Notes under the pieces: generated by a model
What the model was told of the DNA's origin: nothing
The model's input: only the letters and a program-made list of their open reading frames with translations
The model's database searches: none
Assembly (NCBI RefSeq): GCF_002727125.1
Contig: NZ_NHOA01000009.1
Coordinates: 1 to 64,000, forward strand
Origin: Halorubrum persicum
GTDB lineage: Archaea > Halobacteriota > Halobacteria > Halobacteriales > Haloferacaceae
DNA length: 64,000 bases
Reading direction: 5' to 3'
In this document: piece after piece, positions 1 through 7,812 of the stretch
Numbering within the stretch: the first letter of the stretch is position 1
Layout of the letters: the number at the start of each line of letters is the position of its first letter
Program-made: the position numbers and the translations under genes

Positions 1-304
1 CGGCGTCGAGGTCGAAGACGAGGTCGGCGGAGCGCCACCCCTTCTGCGACATCGTCGACGCACCGGGATCGTCGTAGCGGGCGGCCGAGAAGTACGCGTG
101 CCGGGGCGCGTTGTCCGCGAAGAACGTGTCCACGTCGCCCAGGTCGTACAGCGACTGGTGACGGAGCATCGTCGTTCCCGACCCGCGAGTCCACGGGATG
201 TGGCCCCACTCGCGGAGGTTCGCGTCCGGCGGGAGCGCCGGCGAGGCCCGGCGGTAGTAGTCGCCGAACCGGCCCTTGAGGTACTCGCGCGTCCGGTCGT
301 CCAT
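1..304 (-). CDS. priS: DNA primase small (catalytic) subunit PriS, N-terminal part
   Basis: This is the catalytic subunit of archaeal/eukaryotic-type primase, which makes RNA/DNA primers at the replication fork together with PriL. Only the first 101 codons are in the window; the gene runs off the left edge. The start ATG is the complement of 302-304 and the protein opens [19 protein letters not shown], followed by REWGHIPWT and HVYFSAARY-like text ([12 protein letters not shown]), all typical of haloarchaeal PriS. The last visible codons read VFDLDA, the beginning of the acidic motif that carries the catalytic aspartates. The family call is firm even though the rest of the catalytic domain is not visible. 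Confidence 0.9.
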   Translation of the reverse strand, partial: MDDRTREYLKGRFGDYYRRASPALPPDANLREWGHIPWTRGSGTTMLRHQSLYDLGDVDTFFADNAPRHAYFSAARYDDPGASTMSQKGWRSADLVFDLDA

Positions 305-501
305 CGTCTCACCTCGTACCCGCGGTCGACGTATCAACGTATCGTTCGCGGGCGACCGACGAGGCCGGGGCCTCGGACGTTCGGCGTCGACCCGTCGAAC
401 CCGCTTCCGACCGGACGGAACCGATCGGAACCGCGTCGAGATCTCACGAAGGGCTCGCCCTCGGCCACAACACTATGCCGGCAGGGAGCGTACCCGAGCC
501 C

Positions 502-648
502 ATGCGTTCCGAAGACGAGGTTCGCGAGCAGTACGAGTTCCTCCGCGAGCAGTTGGACGACGAGGAGATGAACCACCGCGGCGTCGAGGAGCTGTTCGCC
601 CACTACAAGCGCGCGCTCGGCTGGGTGTTAGAAGAAGAACACATGTAG
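502..648 (+). CDS. 48-aa conserved acidic haloarchaeal protein of unknown function
   Basis: This small gene starts with ATG at 502 and ends with TAG. The product begins MRSEDEVREQYEFLREQLDD and is about one third acidic, with an amphipathic helical pattern and no cysteine or membrane segment. It is transcribed divergently from priS with 197 bp between the starts, and it is followed by the hairpin/T-run unit at 691-757. I recognise the style of short conserved proteins that sit next to priS-type genes in haloarchaea, but I do not know a function. Codon use and acidity match neighbouring real genes, which argues against a chance reading frame. Confidence 0.65.
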   Translation: MRSEDEVREQYEFLREQLDDEEMNHRGVEELFAHYKRALGWVLEEEHM

Positions 649-662
649 CGCGCGCTCGTTAG

Positions 663-669
663 GTTTATC
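663..669 (+). promoter_or_regulatory. TATA-box candidate for the small RNA at about 691
   Basis: GTTTATC fits the haloarchaeal TATA consensus and lies about 25 nt before the predicted RNA start. No protein start follows at the right distance, so it would drive a non-coding transcript. Confidence 0.4.
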
Positions 670-690
670 AGTCGGTACCCTGTACGTTCA

Positions 691-757
691 GGTGACGCTT
701 CGTCTGGAGGGCCGAAGCGTCAGCGGGGACCAATCGGCAGGCCTGACGCGGCTTTTT
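691..757 (+). ncRNA. candidate small structured RNA of about 65 nt
   Basis: A TATA-like box at 663-669 predicts a transcript start near 691. The predicted RNA opens with a perfect 9-bp stem (694-702 with 713-721, loop of 10 nt). It ends in GACGCGG followed by a run of six T (752-757). The T-run is itself the loop of a second inverted repeat (742-751 with about 759-769). The T-run resembles a haloarchaeal transcription stop. There is no open reading frame inside. I do not recognise the RNA family. An alternative is that these hairpins are the 3' end of the upstream 48-aa gene's transcript. Confidence 0.4.
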
Positions 758-769
758 TCCGCGTCGGGC

Positions 770-1021
770 GTGCCTCTTTCCGACGATAACACCGACGAGC
801 CGCAGCGCCGTCGGCGACGACCGTGACCGTCTCAGAACCCGAACACATAACGGAGTAGAAACGAGTGTGTGACGGCTCAGGGGCGCAATGTCGAGATGAC
901 GGTTGCTCCGCTGACAGAACGGATCCCGTGAAATCCGTCGACTACACGGGGTGACGGAGAGATAGGCGCTCCATATAACGGTATATTTATTTATTCACGA
1001 TAGGTATGTGTAGATCGTTGT
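770..1021. other. non-coding stretch before the PadR gene
   Basis: I see no gene here. The last 45 nt are AT-rich and contain GTATATTTATTTATTC (981-996), a TATA region for the regulator at 1022. The rest shows no clear repeat or hairpin. Confidence 0.5.
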
Positions 1022-1297
1022 ATGTACGACCTCACAGGTTTCCAGCGTGACCTGCTCTACGTGATCGCCGGCTTGGACGAGCCCCACGGACTCGCCATCA
1101 AGGAAGAGCTCGAGGACTACTACGAGAAGGAGATCCACCACGGTCGGCTCTATCCCAACCTCGATACGCTCGTCGAGAAGGGGCTCGTCGAAAAGGGCCA
1201 ACGCGACCGGCGCACGAACTACTACACGCTGACCCGCCGCGGCCGCCGCGAGATCGACGCGCGGACCGAGTGGGAGGCGCAGTACGTCGACCACTGA
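1022..1297 (+). CDS. PadR-family winged-helix transcriptional regulator
   Basis: This is a 91-aa DNA-binding regulator of the PadR type. The single domain runs from about residue 3 to 85. It has helices covering LTGFQRDLLYVIAGL, the GLAIKEEL segment, the recognition helix with HGRLYPNLDTLVEKGLV, and a wing containing RRTNYYTLTRRGR. The GRLYPNLDxLxExGLV text is the PadR hallmark. There is no effector domain beyond the winged helix, so dimers of the short PadR-s2 type are expected. The strong AT-rich TATA region at 981-996 gives a very short leader. The next gene downstream is 230 bp away with its own promoter, so the target is not obvious from the context. Confidence 0.85.
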   Translation: MYDLTGFQRDLLYVIAGLDEPHGLAIKEELEDYYEKEIHHGRLYPNLDTLVEKGLVEKGQRDRRTNYYTLTRRGRREIDARTEWEAQYVDH

Positions 1298-1500
1298 TCG
1301 ACCGACCCCACGGGGATCCGGCGGTCGACAACGGCTCGTCTCGCGCCTTCGCCGGCCCTCCGTGTCTCTCGTTCGTCCGCCCGTCTTCGATCTGCCGACA
1401 CGTCCGGTCGCTCGGCCGCTCCCCGCTGATCTTTTGACCGGGACCGGACGCTTTCCGCCCGGAGTTGGACGTTTCTCCAACGTCGGCCGTATCGCCTTTC

Positions 1501-1507
1501 CTTTATT
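1501..1507 (+). promoter_or_regulatory. TATA box fixing the start of the aminotransferase gene
   Basis: CTTTATT lies 24-30 nt before ATG 1531, the spacing of leaderless haloarchaeal genes. This favours 1531 over the upstream in-frame ATG at 1465. Confidence 0.6.
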
Positions 1508-1530
1508 CGCTCCGAGGGCCACACGTCGGC

Positions 1531-2871
1531 ATGGATCGCGACACCGCAGCGCCCGACGTGACCGACCTCCCGGGCGACCGCGCGCGGGAATGGGTGGAGT
1601 ACCACCACGAGTCGGCCGCGCCGAGCACGTACGTCTACGAGTTCGTCTGGGACCGCACCGCGCCCGCCGAGGGCCCGTTCTGTACCGACGTCGACGGCAA
1701 CGTTCTCATGGACTTCACCAGTCACGTCGCCGCCGCGCCCCTCGGCTACAACAACCCGCTGATCATGGAGCCGCTCGCCGAGTTCGACCTCGTCGACCCG
1801 CTGAAGATCGCGGGACAGGACTTCTACGTCGCCGGCGGCGAGTCGCCGGGCGACGGGGTCCCGGGCGCGTCCGGACTGATGGAGCGGCTCACGGAGGTCA
1901 CCGCACACTACGATATGGACACCGTCTTCCTCTCGAACTCGGGGGCGGAGGCGGTCGAGAACGCGATCAAGATCGCGTACGACGAGTCGGGCGGCGCGAA
2001 ACACGCGATCACCTTCGACGGGGCGTTCCACGGGCGGACGCTGGGCGCGCTCTCGCTCAATCGGTCCAAATCCGTGTACCGCCGCGATTTCCCGGAGATA
2101 AGCGGCGTGCACGACGTGCCGTTCTGCGACGACCGCACCTGCACCGCCGAGACCTGCTCGTGCGGCTTCTTCGCCGACGGGGTCTCGCAGCTCCGGCGGA
2201 AGCTCGACCCCGAACGTGGGCACGTCGACCCCGACGACGTGGCGTACCTGATCATGGAGCCGATACAGGGAGAGGGGGGGTACCGGTTCCCCTCGGAGGC
2301 GTTCACCGACGAGATCGCCGCGCTGGCCGACGAACACGACATCACCCTGATCGCCGACGAGATCCAGTCGGGCGTCGGTCGCACCGGCGAACGGTGGGGG
2401 TCGGACCACTACGCGCTCGAACCCGACGTGATCACCAGCGCCAAGGGGCTTCGCGTCGGCGCGACGATCTCCCGGTCGGACGTGTTCCCGGACGAGAAGA
2501 GTCGGCTCTCGTCGACGTGGGGGGCGGGAGACATCATCGCGTCGGCGCAGGGCGCGCTCACGCTCGACGCGATCCGCGAACACGACCTGATGGACAACGC
2601 CACCGTCCGGGGGCGGCAGTTCAAGGAGACGATGCGCGACGCCGACCTCCCCGGCGTCGACGACGTGCGCGGGAAGGGGCTGCTGCTCGCGCTCCAGTTC
2701 GACTCGAAGGAGCGCCGGGACGCGGTCCTGAAGCGCGCGTTCTCGCGGGGGCTGCTCACGCTGGCGTGCGGCTACGACGTGCTCCGGGTCCTTCCGCCGC
2801 TCGACGTGACCGAACGCGAGATCGCGCTCGGCTGCGACCTCCTCACCGCGGCGATCGAGGGCGCCGCGTAG
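1531..2871 (+). CDS. class III PLP-dependent aminotransferase (acetylornithine/4-aminobutyrate type)
   Basis: This 446-aa cytoplasmic enzyme transfers an amino group from an omega-amino acid such as ornithine or 4-aminobutyrate to a 2-oxo acid. The PLP-binding lysine is K305 in TSAKGLRVG, and the LIADEIQSGVGRTG stretch supplies the aspartate that contacts the cofactor. SNSGAEAVENAIKIA and FDGAFHGRTLGAL are also family signatures. The start at 1531 is chosen because a TATA box lies 24-30 nt upstream. A loop with four cysteines (C199, C204, C209, C211) is unusual for bacterial homologues. The neighbours do not reveal the substrate. Annotation as acetylornithine or GABA aminotransferase is possible, and I leave the substrate open. 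Confidence 0.85.
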   Translation: MDRDTAAPDVTDLPGDRAREWVEYHHESAAPSTYVYEFVWDRTAPAEGPFCTDVDGNVLMDFTSHVAAAPLGYNNPLIMEPLAEFDLVDPLKIAGQDFYVAGGESPGDGVPGASGLMERLTEVTAHYDMDTVFLSNSGAEAVENAIKIAYDESGGAKHAITFDGAFHGRTLGALSLNRSKSVYRRDFPEISGVHDVPFCDDRTCTAETCSCGFFADGVSQLRRKLDPERGHVDPDDVAYLIMEPIQGEGGYRFPSEAFTDEIAALADEHDITLIADEIQSGVGRTGERWGSDHYALEPDVITSAKGLRVGATISRSDVFPDEKSRLSSTWGAGDIIASAQGALTLDAIREHDLMDNATVRGRQFKETMRDADLPGVDDVRGKGLLLALQFDSKERRDAVLKRAFSRGLLTLACGYDVLRVLPPLDVTEREIALGCDLLTAAIEGAA

Positions 2872-2887
2872 CCGCGGGGCCGTCGGC

Positions 2888-3535
2888 CTACCGGTCCGCG
2901 TACCACTCCGCGAACTTCTCTAACGCGCGCCCGCGGTGTGACACCGCGTTCTTCCGGTCGGTGTCCATCTCGGCGAACGTCTCGCCGTCGTGTTCGAAGA
3001 TCGGGTCGTAGCCGAATCCGCCCTCCCCGCGCGGCGCGACGATCCGACCGGGGACGTACCCCTCGAAGAGCTTGACCGGGAGCGGGTCGGTCGGCGCATT
3101 TCCGTCCGGCTCGGTCCCGCCTCCGCTCGGCCCCGCCGCCGCGGCCGCGTCCCGGTCGCCGCGGTCGACCGGATCCGGGGTCGCGGCGAACCCCCCGCCG
3201 TCGCAGTAGCCGAGCACGCAGCGGAACGCGGCCCGGCGGTCGTCGAGGTCGGCGGCGATGTCGTGGACGCGCTCGATCCCCAGCGTCTCCTCGACGTACG
3301 AGGAGTACGGGCCGGGGAAGCCGTCGAGCCCCTCGACGAACAGCCCCGCGTCGTCGACGAGGACCGGCTCGCCGAGGTGGCGGTACGCCTCGCGGGCGCC
3401 GCGCGCGGCGATCGGCCCCAGCTCCGCGGCCTGGATCTCCGGGTAGTCGAAGTCGAGCCGCTCCACCGAACCGTCCCGGAGGTAGCGCTCCGCCTCGCGC
3501 ACCTTCCCGGGATTCGTCGTCACGTATCTGAGCAC
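2888..3535 (-). CDS. non-canonical purine NTP pyrophosphatase (ITPase/XTPase, RdgB/HAM1 family)
   Basis: This 215-aa enzyme hydrolyses dITP, ITP and XTP to monophosphates and so keeps deaminated purines out of DNA and RNA. The N-terminal MLRYVTTNPGKVREA contains the TxNxxK triphosphate motif. VDDAGLFVEGLDGFPGPYS holds the central acidic metal site, and GYDPIF and NAVSHRGRAL complete the purine pocket. An acidic, Gly/Ala-rich insertion of about 40 residues lies around residues 115-155. It is absent from the usual archaeal version of about 185 aa and looks like a surface loop. The gene is convergent with the aminotransferase, with 16 bp between the stops. Confidence 0.92.
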   Translation of the reverse strand: MLRYVTTNPGKVREAERYLRDGSVERLDFDYPEIQAAELGPIAARGAREAYRHLGEPVLVDDAGLFVEGLDGFPGPYSSYVEETLGIERVHDIAADLDDRRAAFRCVLGYCDGGGFAATPDPVDRGDRDAAAAAGPSGGGTEPDGNAPTDPLPVKLFEGYVPGRIVAPRGEGGFGYDPIFEHDGETFAEMDTDRKNAVSHRGRALEKFAEWYADR

Positions 3536-3654
3536 GGGTGGGGATGCGGGCGGCCGGAACGAATAGCCGTCGGTCGCGGGCGAGCGCGGACCCGCCGGCG
3601 CGGCCGTCGAACTGCGGCAGTACGTTTTTGTTGATTCACCGGGCTTTGTGCGAC

Positions 3655-4053
3655 ATGGCCCTCCCGACGTTCGAGAAGAAGCGGCTGATCGGACTCATCG
3701 CGATCCTCTCGTTCGGGGTCACGGCGCTGTTCGCCGTGCTCCTCCCCGAGATACTGGGACCGTTGATCCCCGCCACGTTCATCCTCGGGTTCTTCATCCT
3801 CATCCCGCTGGTGGTGCTTCTGGGGGACGACTTCCCGCTCGTCGGCGCCGAGGTGCCGGCCGAGCAGTCGATCTCGGCCGCCGAGGATGACCCGCTGGCG
3901 ACGCTCCGCGAGCGGTACGCGACCGGCGAGATCGGCGAGGAGGAGTTCGAACGGAAACTCGACCGGCTACTGGAGACCGAAGAGTTGGCGGGGCGCGTCG
4001 AAGACGGTCCCAACCGCGAGCGAGAGCGAGAGCGCGACATCGAGTTCGAGTAG
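3655..4053 (+). CDS. two-helix membrane protein with C-terminal SHOCT domain
   Basis: This is a 132-aa protein of unknown role. Two hydrophobic segments (about residues 12-31 and 37-57, rich in Leu, Ile and Phe) anchor it. The C-terminal part DPLATLRERYATGEIGEEEF is a clear SHOCT domain, a short helical module found at the ends of many prokaryotic proteins and thought to mediate oligomer contacts. A final charged tail repeats Arg-Glu. The ATG at 3655 is used because it begins directly before the first helix. The longer reading frame from 3538 overlaps the promoter of the divergent pyrophosphatase gene. Confidence 0.75.
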   Translation: MALPTFEKKRLIGLIAILSFGVTALFAVLLPEILGPLIPATFILGFFILIPLVVLLGDDFPLVGAEVPAEQSISAAEDDPLATLRERYATGEIGEEEFERKLDRLLETEELAGRVEDGPNRERERERDIEFE

Positions 4054-4141
4054 TCGGTGATCGGTGCCCGGGGACGCGCGGCCTCCGGAACCGCTCCGAA
4101 CGGACACCCTCTTACGCTCCGACCGTCAGGAACGGACGGAC

Positions 4142-5467
4142 ATGCTGATCGCCGGAACCGTCATCGCCGATCCCGAGACCGTGATCCCCGACGGCGCCGT
4201 CGTCGTCGAGGGGGAGACGATCGCCGCGGTCGGCGAGGCCGAACCCCTCCGCGAGGCGTACCCCGACCACGAGCGACGCGACCTCGACATCGTGGCGCCC
4301 GGACTGATCGGCGGCCACGTGCACTCCGTGCAGTCGCTCGGCCGCGGGATCGCCGACGACGCCGCGCTGCTCGACTGGCTGTTCGACGCCGTGCTCCCGA
4401 TGGAGGCCGCGATGGACGCCGACGCGACACGCGCCGCCGCCGAACTGGGCTACCTGGAGTGTCTGGAGTCGGGGACGACGACCGTCGTCGACCACCTCTC
4501 CGTCAACCACGCCGCGGAGGCGTTCGAGGCGGCGATCGAGACGGGGATCCGCGCGCGGCTCGGGAAGGTGCTGATGGACAAGGAGTCGCCGGACGGCCTG
4601 ATCGAAGACACCGACGCCGCGCTCGCGGAGAGCGAGTCGCTGATCCGCAAGTACCACGACGCCGCCGACGGTCGGGTGCGCTACGCGGTCACGCCGCGGT
4701 TCGCCGTCTCCTGTACGGAGGAGTGCCTGCGCGGCTGTCGCGACCTCGCGGACCGCCACGACGGCGTGACGATCCACACGCACGCGAGCGAGAACGAGGA
4801 CGAGATCGCCGCCGTCGAGAAGGAGACGGGAATGCGAAACGTCCTCTGGCTCGACGAGGTCGGGCTCACCGGCCCGGACGTGACGCTCGCGCACTGCGTC
4901 CACACCGACGAGGCCGAGCGCGAGGTCCTCGCCGACACCGACACGGTCGTCACCCACTGCCCCTCCTCGAACATGAAGCTCGCCTCGGGGATCGCCCCGG
5001 TGCAGGACTACCTCGACCGCGGGGTCACGGTCGCGATCGGCAACGACGGGCCGCCCTGCAACAACACGCTCGACCCCTTCACCGAGATGCGGCAGGCGAG
5101 CCTCCTCGGGAAGGTCGACGCCCGCGACCCGACCCGGCTTCCGGCCCCGACGGTGCTGGAGATGGCGACGGCGAGCGGCGCGCGCGCCGCCGGCTTCGAC
5201 CGTCTCGGCGCGCTGCGCGAGGGACAGCGCGCGGACGTGATCGGGATCACCACCGACCGCACCCGCGCCACCCCGCTCCACGACCCGCTCTCGCACCTGG
5301 TGTACGCCGCCCACGGCGACGACGTGGTGTTCACCATGGTCGACGGGCGAGTCCGGTACGACGACGGCGAGCACGTCGGGATCGACGCCGACGCGGTTCG
5401 CGAACGCGCCACCCGCCACGCGACACGCGTCGTCGAGGAGGCCGGCATCGAGACGACCGAACTGTAA
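4142..5467 (+). CDS. amidohydrolase-family purine deaminase-like enzyme (Atz/Trz, guanine/adenosine-type deaminase)
   Basis: This 441-aa metal-dependent hydrolase belongs to the cytosine/adenosine/guanine deaminase branch of the amidohydrolase superfamily. Metal ligands are visible as HVH in GGHVHSVQSLGRG, the second His in IHTHASEN, the third in LAHCVH, and the Asp in AIGNDGPPCNN. VTPRFAVSCTEE is a sequence shared by guanine deaminases and 5'-deoxyadenosine/S-adenosylhomocysteine deaminases. The C-terminal RADVIGI marks the return to the small beta domain. The start at 4142 opens directly with the beta-strand MLIAGTVIADP. The reaction is very likely hydrolytic deamination of a purine or purine nucleoside, but I cannot choose the substrate from sequence alone. 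Confidence 0.8.
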   Translation: MLIAGTVIADPETVIPDGAVVVEGETIAAVGEAEPLREAYPDHERRDLDIVAPGLIGGHVHSVQSLGRGIADDAALLDWLFDAVLPMEAAMDADATRAAAELGYLECLESGTTTVVDHLSVNHAAEAFEAAIETGIRARLGKVLMDKESPDGLIEDTDAALAESESLIRKYHDAADGRVRYAVTPRFAVSCTEECLRGCRDLADRHDGVTIHTHASENEDEIAAVEKETGMRNVLWLDEVGLTGPDVTLAHCVHTDEAEREVLADTDTVVTHCPSSNMKLASGIAPVQDYLDRGVTVAIGNDGPPCNNTLDPFTEMRQASLLGKVDARDPTRLPAPTVLEMATASGARAAGFDRLGALREGQRADVIGITTDRTRATPLHDPLSHLVYAAHGDDVVFTMVDGRVRYDDGEHVGIDADAVRERATRHATRVVEEAGIETTEL

Positions 5468-5490
5468 CCCCGCCGACGGGGTCGGCGGGG
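5468..5490 (+). terminator. GC-rich hairpin after the amidohydrolase gene
   Basis: A perfect 10-bp stem (5468-5477 with 5481-5490) with a 3-nt loop begins right after the stop codon. There is no T-run, so it may be a transcript-end or stability structure rather than an intrinsic terminator. Confidence 0.4.
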
Positions 5491-5553
5491 GTGAGAGCAC
5501 CGGCCTCCCCGAGACGCTCACGGAGCGCCATCTCTGCCGCCGGACCGACGCGT

Positions 5554-5565
5554 CGAACATATTCG
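5554..5565. promoter_or_regulatory. palindromic operator candidate CGAACATATTCG
   Basis: This 12-bp CGAA-N4-TTCG palindrome ends 37 bp before the ctaB start, overlapping the TATA position. The same arrangement recurs upstream of the Cu-ATPase gene (12987-12998), and related forms lie near the other promoters of the nitrogen-oxide island. Confidence 0.5.
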
Positions 5566-5602
5566 GGGGAAAGAACGCGGGGACGCGGGCCGAGTCCGAC
5601 GT

Positions 5603-6964
5603 ATGGATCGACCACGGCTCACGACGCTTCTGGTCTGGTCAGTCGTGGGGACGTATCTGCTCGTCGCGCTCGGGGCGACTGCCGCCGCGGACGCCGGTGC
5701 CGCGGTCGCCGCGATCCACCAGGTCGCCGCGGTCGCCGTCGGCGCGCTCCTCGCCGTCACGGCGCTCGTCGCCCAGCGGACGGCGGCCGCTCGCGGAATC
5801 CGCGTCGGAACGATCGCCGTCCTGATCGCCTACGCGGGACAGGCGGGCGTCGGGCTCGCGGGGCAGACCGGCGTCGCCCCGTTCGACGGCGGCCTCCACC
5901 TGTTGGGCGGGGTCGCGGTGTTCGCCGTGCTCCTCGTCACGCTCGTGCTCAGGGTCGAGGCGACCGCGACCGTCTCGAGCGCCGACGGGTCTCTGGGCGG
6001 CTCGGCCGGTCGGGCGTCGTCGAACGAACCTGACGGGACCGCCGACCCCTCGGCGCCCGGCGGCGGCGGGCTCTCGTTTCGGGACCGGGGGCGGGCGTAT
6101 CTCGAACTGACAAAACCCCGGCTGATGTGGCTGTTGTGCCTGCTCGCGCTGGCCGGGATGGGATTGGCCGCCGTGGGCGGCGCAACGCTCGACGGCGTAA
6201 CCGTCGTCGCGACCCTGGGCGGCGGCGTCCTCGCGACCGGGGCGTCCGGGGCGTTCAACCACATCTACGAGCGCGACCGCGACCGGAAGATGCGGCGGAC
6301 CGCGGACCGACCGATCGCGACCGATCGAGTCGGCGTCCGGCGCGCGGTCGGCTTCGCCGTCGCGCTGGTCCTCGCCTCGATGGCGGTCATGCTCGCCCTC
6401 GTCAACGCGCTCGCGGCCGCGCTCACCGCGGCGGCGATCGTCTACTACGCGTACGTCTACACGGTGCTGTTGAAGCCGACCACCAAGTGGAACACCGTGA
6501 TCGGCGGGGGGTCGGGCGCCCTGCCCGCCCTGATCGGGTACGCCGCGGTGACCGGGACCGTCCGCCTCCCGGCCGTCCTGCTCGCGGCCGTCGTCTGCTG
6601 TTGGACGCCGGCGCACTTCTACAACCTCGCGATCGCTCACCGCGAGGACTACGCGCGGGCCGACTACCCGATGCTCCCGGTCGTCGCGGGCGTCGGGACC
6701 GCGCGGCGACGGATACTCGCGTGGCTCGGCGTCACCCTGATCGCCGCGGTCCTGCTCGGGAGCGTCACCGGGCTCGGCGTCCTCTACGCCGTCACCACCA
6801 CGGCGCTCGGGGCGCTGTTCGTGCGAAGCGTGGTCCGCCAGTACGACGTCGACCAGCGGGACGCCGGGGAGGAGCGGGCCGCCGCGTATCGGAGCTTCCA
6901 CGCCTCGAACGCCTATCTCGGGGCCGTCCTCGCGGCGATCCTCGTGGAGACGTTCGCGATGTGA
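5603..6964 (+). CDS. ctaB: protoheme IX farnesyltransferase (heme O synthase) fused to an N-terminal CtaA-like four-helix half
   Basis: This 453-aa integral membrane enzyme attaches a farnesyl group to heme b to make heme O for heme-copper oxidoreductases. Residues about 165-453 are the UbiA-type CtaB domain: LELTKPRLMWL, the first Asp-rich motif as NHIYERDRDRKMRRT, and KPTTKWNTVIGG. The first 120 residues form four membrane helices with conserved histidines (IHQVAAVAVG and GGLHLLGG) and a Gln-Ala-Gly-Val motif. This pattern resembles half of heme A synthase CtaA. An acidic/Gly-rich linker joins the halves. The gene sits just before a heme-copper oxidase-type operon, fitting heme supply to it. 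A CGAA-N4-TTCG palindrome lies at the promoter. Confidence 0.88.
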   Translation: MDRPRLTTLLVWSVVGTYLLVALGATAAADAGAAVAAIHQVAAVAVGALLAVTALVAQRTAAARGIRVGTIAVLIAYAGQAGVGLAGQTGVAPFDGGLHLLGGVAVFAVLLVTLVLRVEATATVSSADGSLGGSAGRASSNEPDGTADPSAPGGGGLSFRDRGRAYLELTKPRLMWLLCLLALAGMGLAAVGGATLDGVTVVATLGGGVLATGASGAFNHIYERDRDRKMRRTADRPIATDRVGVRRAVGFAVALVLASMAVMLALVNALAAALTAAAIVYYAYVYTVLLKPTTKWNTVIGGGSGALPALIGYAAVTGTVRLPAVLLAAVVCCWTPAHFYNLAIAHREDYARADYPMLPVVAGVGTARRRILAWLGVTLIAAVLLGSVTGLGVLYAVTTTALGALFVRSVVRQYDVDQRDAGEERAAAYRSFHASNAYLGAVLAAILVETFAM

Positions 6965-7044
6965 GCCGGGCCGGCGCGGCGGACCGCCGCGGCGCTCGCC
7001 TCGTCCGAAGCGGGTCGTCGCCGATCCGGTTCAACACCGCCGGG

Positions 7045-7056
7045 CGAACATGTGCG
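7045..7056. promoter_or_regulatory. degenerate CGAA-N4-TTCG-type site upstream of the heme-copper operon
   Basis: CGAACATGTGCG matches the ctaB palindrome in 11 of the first-half and spacer pattern positions, with one mismatch (TGCG for TTCG) in the second half. It lies about 50 bp before the first gene of the operon at 7106. Confidence 0.35.
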
Positions 7057-7105
7057 TGATAACGCTCACCATGCGTATCTGTGTATCGGACCGTGTGAGC
7101 GACCG

Positions 7106-7261
7106 ATGAGCAACCGTACGAGATCCGACGGTGACGACGTTCCAGCGATGCAACGCCTCTATAATCGCATCTGGCTGTTGGCCGCGGCGGCGATCGTGTT
7201 CTTTCTCGTGGCCTACGTCGGGTGGGGACTGCTCGATCTCCTGTCGCTCCCAGTGAGGTGA
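7106..7261 (+). CDS. 51-aa single-helix membrane protein at the head of the heme-copper operon
   Basis: The product begins MSNRTRSDGDDVPAMQRLYN and has one hydrophobic helix (about residues 22-44, IWLLAAAAIVFFLVAY). It ends eight bases before the CuA subunit II gene, so co-transcription and co-assembly are expected. Small one-helix subunits (for example subunit IIa of Thermus ba3 oxidase) are known partners of B-type heme-copper enzymes, and this is the natural analogy. The ATG at 7106 is preferred over 7052 because it is followed by a typical acidic N-terminus. The function is inferred from position only. Confidence 0.7.
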   Translation: MSNRTRSDGDDVPAMQRLYNRIWLLAAAAIVFFLVAYVGWGLLDLLSLPVR

Positions 7262-7268
7262 CCGAGAG

Positions 7269-7811
7269 ATGAGCAACCCACTCGACGACCCCGACGACGA
7301 CTGGTGGAACACGCCGGTGCACCGCCGCGAGAGCATCTGGCTGGGGCTCGCGGGCGCGTGGTCGCTCGGCATCTTCACGTGGATGGCGGGGTTCACGCAG
7401 TTCGGCGACCAGAACCCGATCGGCACGACGTACGAGGTCGACCCCGACCAGTATCAGGAGCGCGTCGGCGAGTACAAGGAGGCCGCCGAGGAGACGGACG
7501 ACGGCCTGATCCCGCCCGGCGACGACGTGTACGTCGGCGCGATGCGGTTCAACTGGGACGGGCTCCCGGCCGTCCTCGAGGCGGGACGCGAGTACGACAT
7601 CCACCTCGGCGCCTACGACGTGCAGCACGGCTTCTCGGTCAGGCCGGAAGAGAACCTGAACAAGCAGATCAACCTTCAGGTGTTCCCGGGCTCCGAGTGG
7701 GTGATCCCGATGACCTTCGACGAGCCGGGCACCTACCACGTCGTCTGTAACGAGTTCTGCGGCCAGGGCCATCGGACGATGCACGGTCGCTTCACGGTGG
7801 TGGAGGGGTAG
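7269..7811 (+). CDS. CuA-containing subunit II of a B-type heme-copper oxidoreductase
   Basis: This 180-aa subunit receives electrons from a blue-copper or cytochrome donor and passes them to subunit I. One membrane helix lies at about residues 22-44. It is followed by a periplasmic-side cupredoxin domain. The binuclear CuA site is complete: H120 in VQHGFSV, then C160, E162, C164, H168 and M171 in CNEFCGQGHRTM. It is short, like subunit II of Thermus-type ba3 oxidases. The stop is followed one base later by the ATG of subunit I, so the two are coupled. The CuA site shows a soluble metal-protein donor rather than quinol. Confidence 0.92.
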   Translation: MSNPLDDPDDDWWNTPVHRRESIWLGLAGAWSLGIFTWMAGFTQFGDQNPIGTTYEVDPDQYQERVGEYKEAAEETDDGLIPPGDDVYVGAMRFNWDGLPAVLEAGREYDIHLGAYDVQHGFSVRPEENLNKQINLQVFPGSEWVIPMTFDEPGTYHVVCNEFCGQGHRTMHGRFTVVEG

Positions 7812-7812
7812 C

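Noticed and set aside
1222-2583. Long open frame antisense to the aminotransferase gene (and many similar long antisense or shifted frames elsewhere, such as 4057-6033, 9682-12957, 26044-29322)
   Set aside because: The products are Arg/Pro/Gly-rich or have V-D-R repeats typical of non-coding frames in GC-rich DNA. They overlap well-supported genes and lack recognisable domains.
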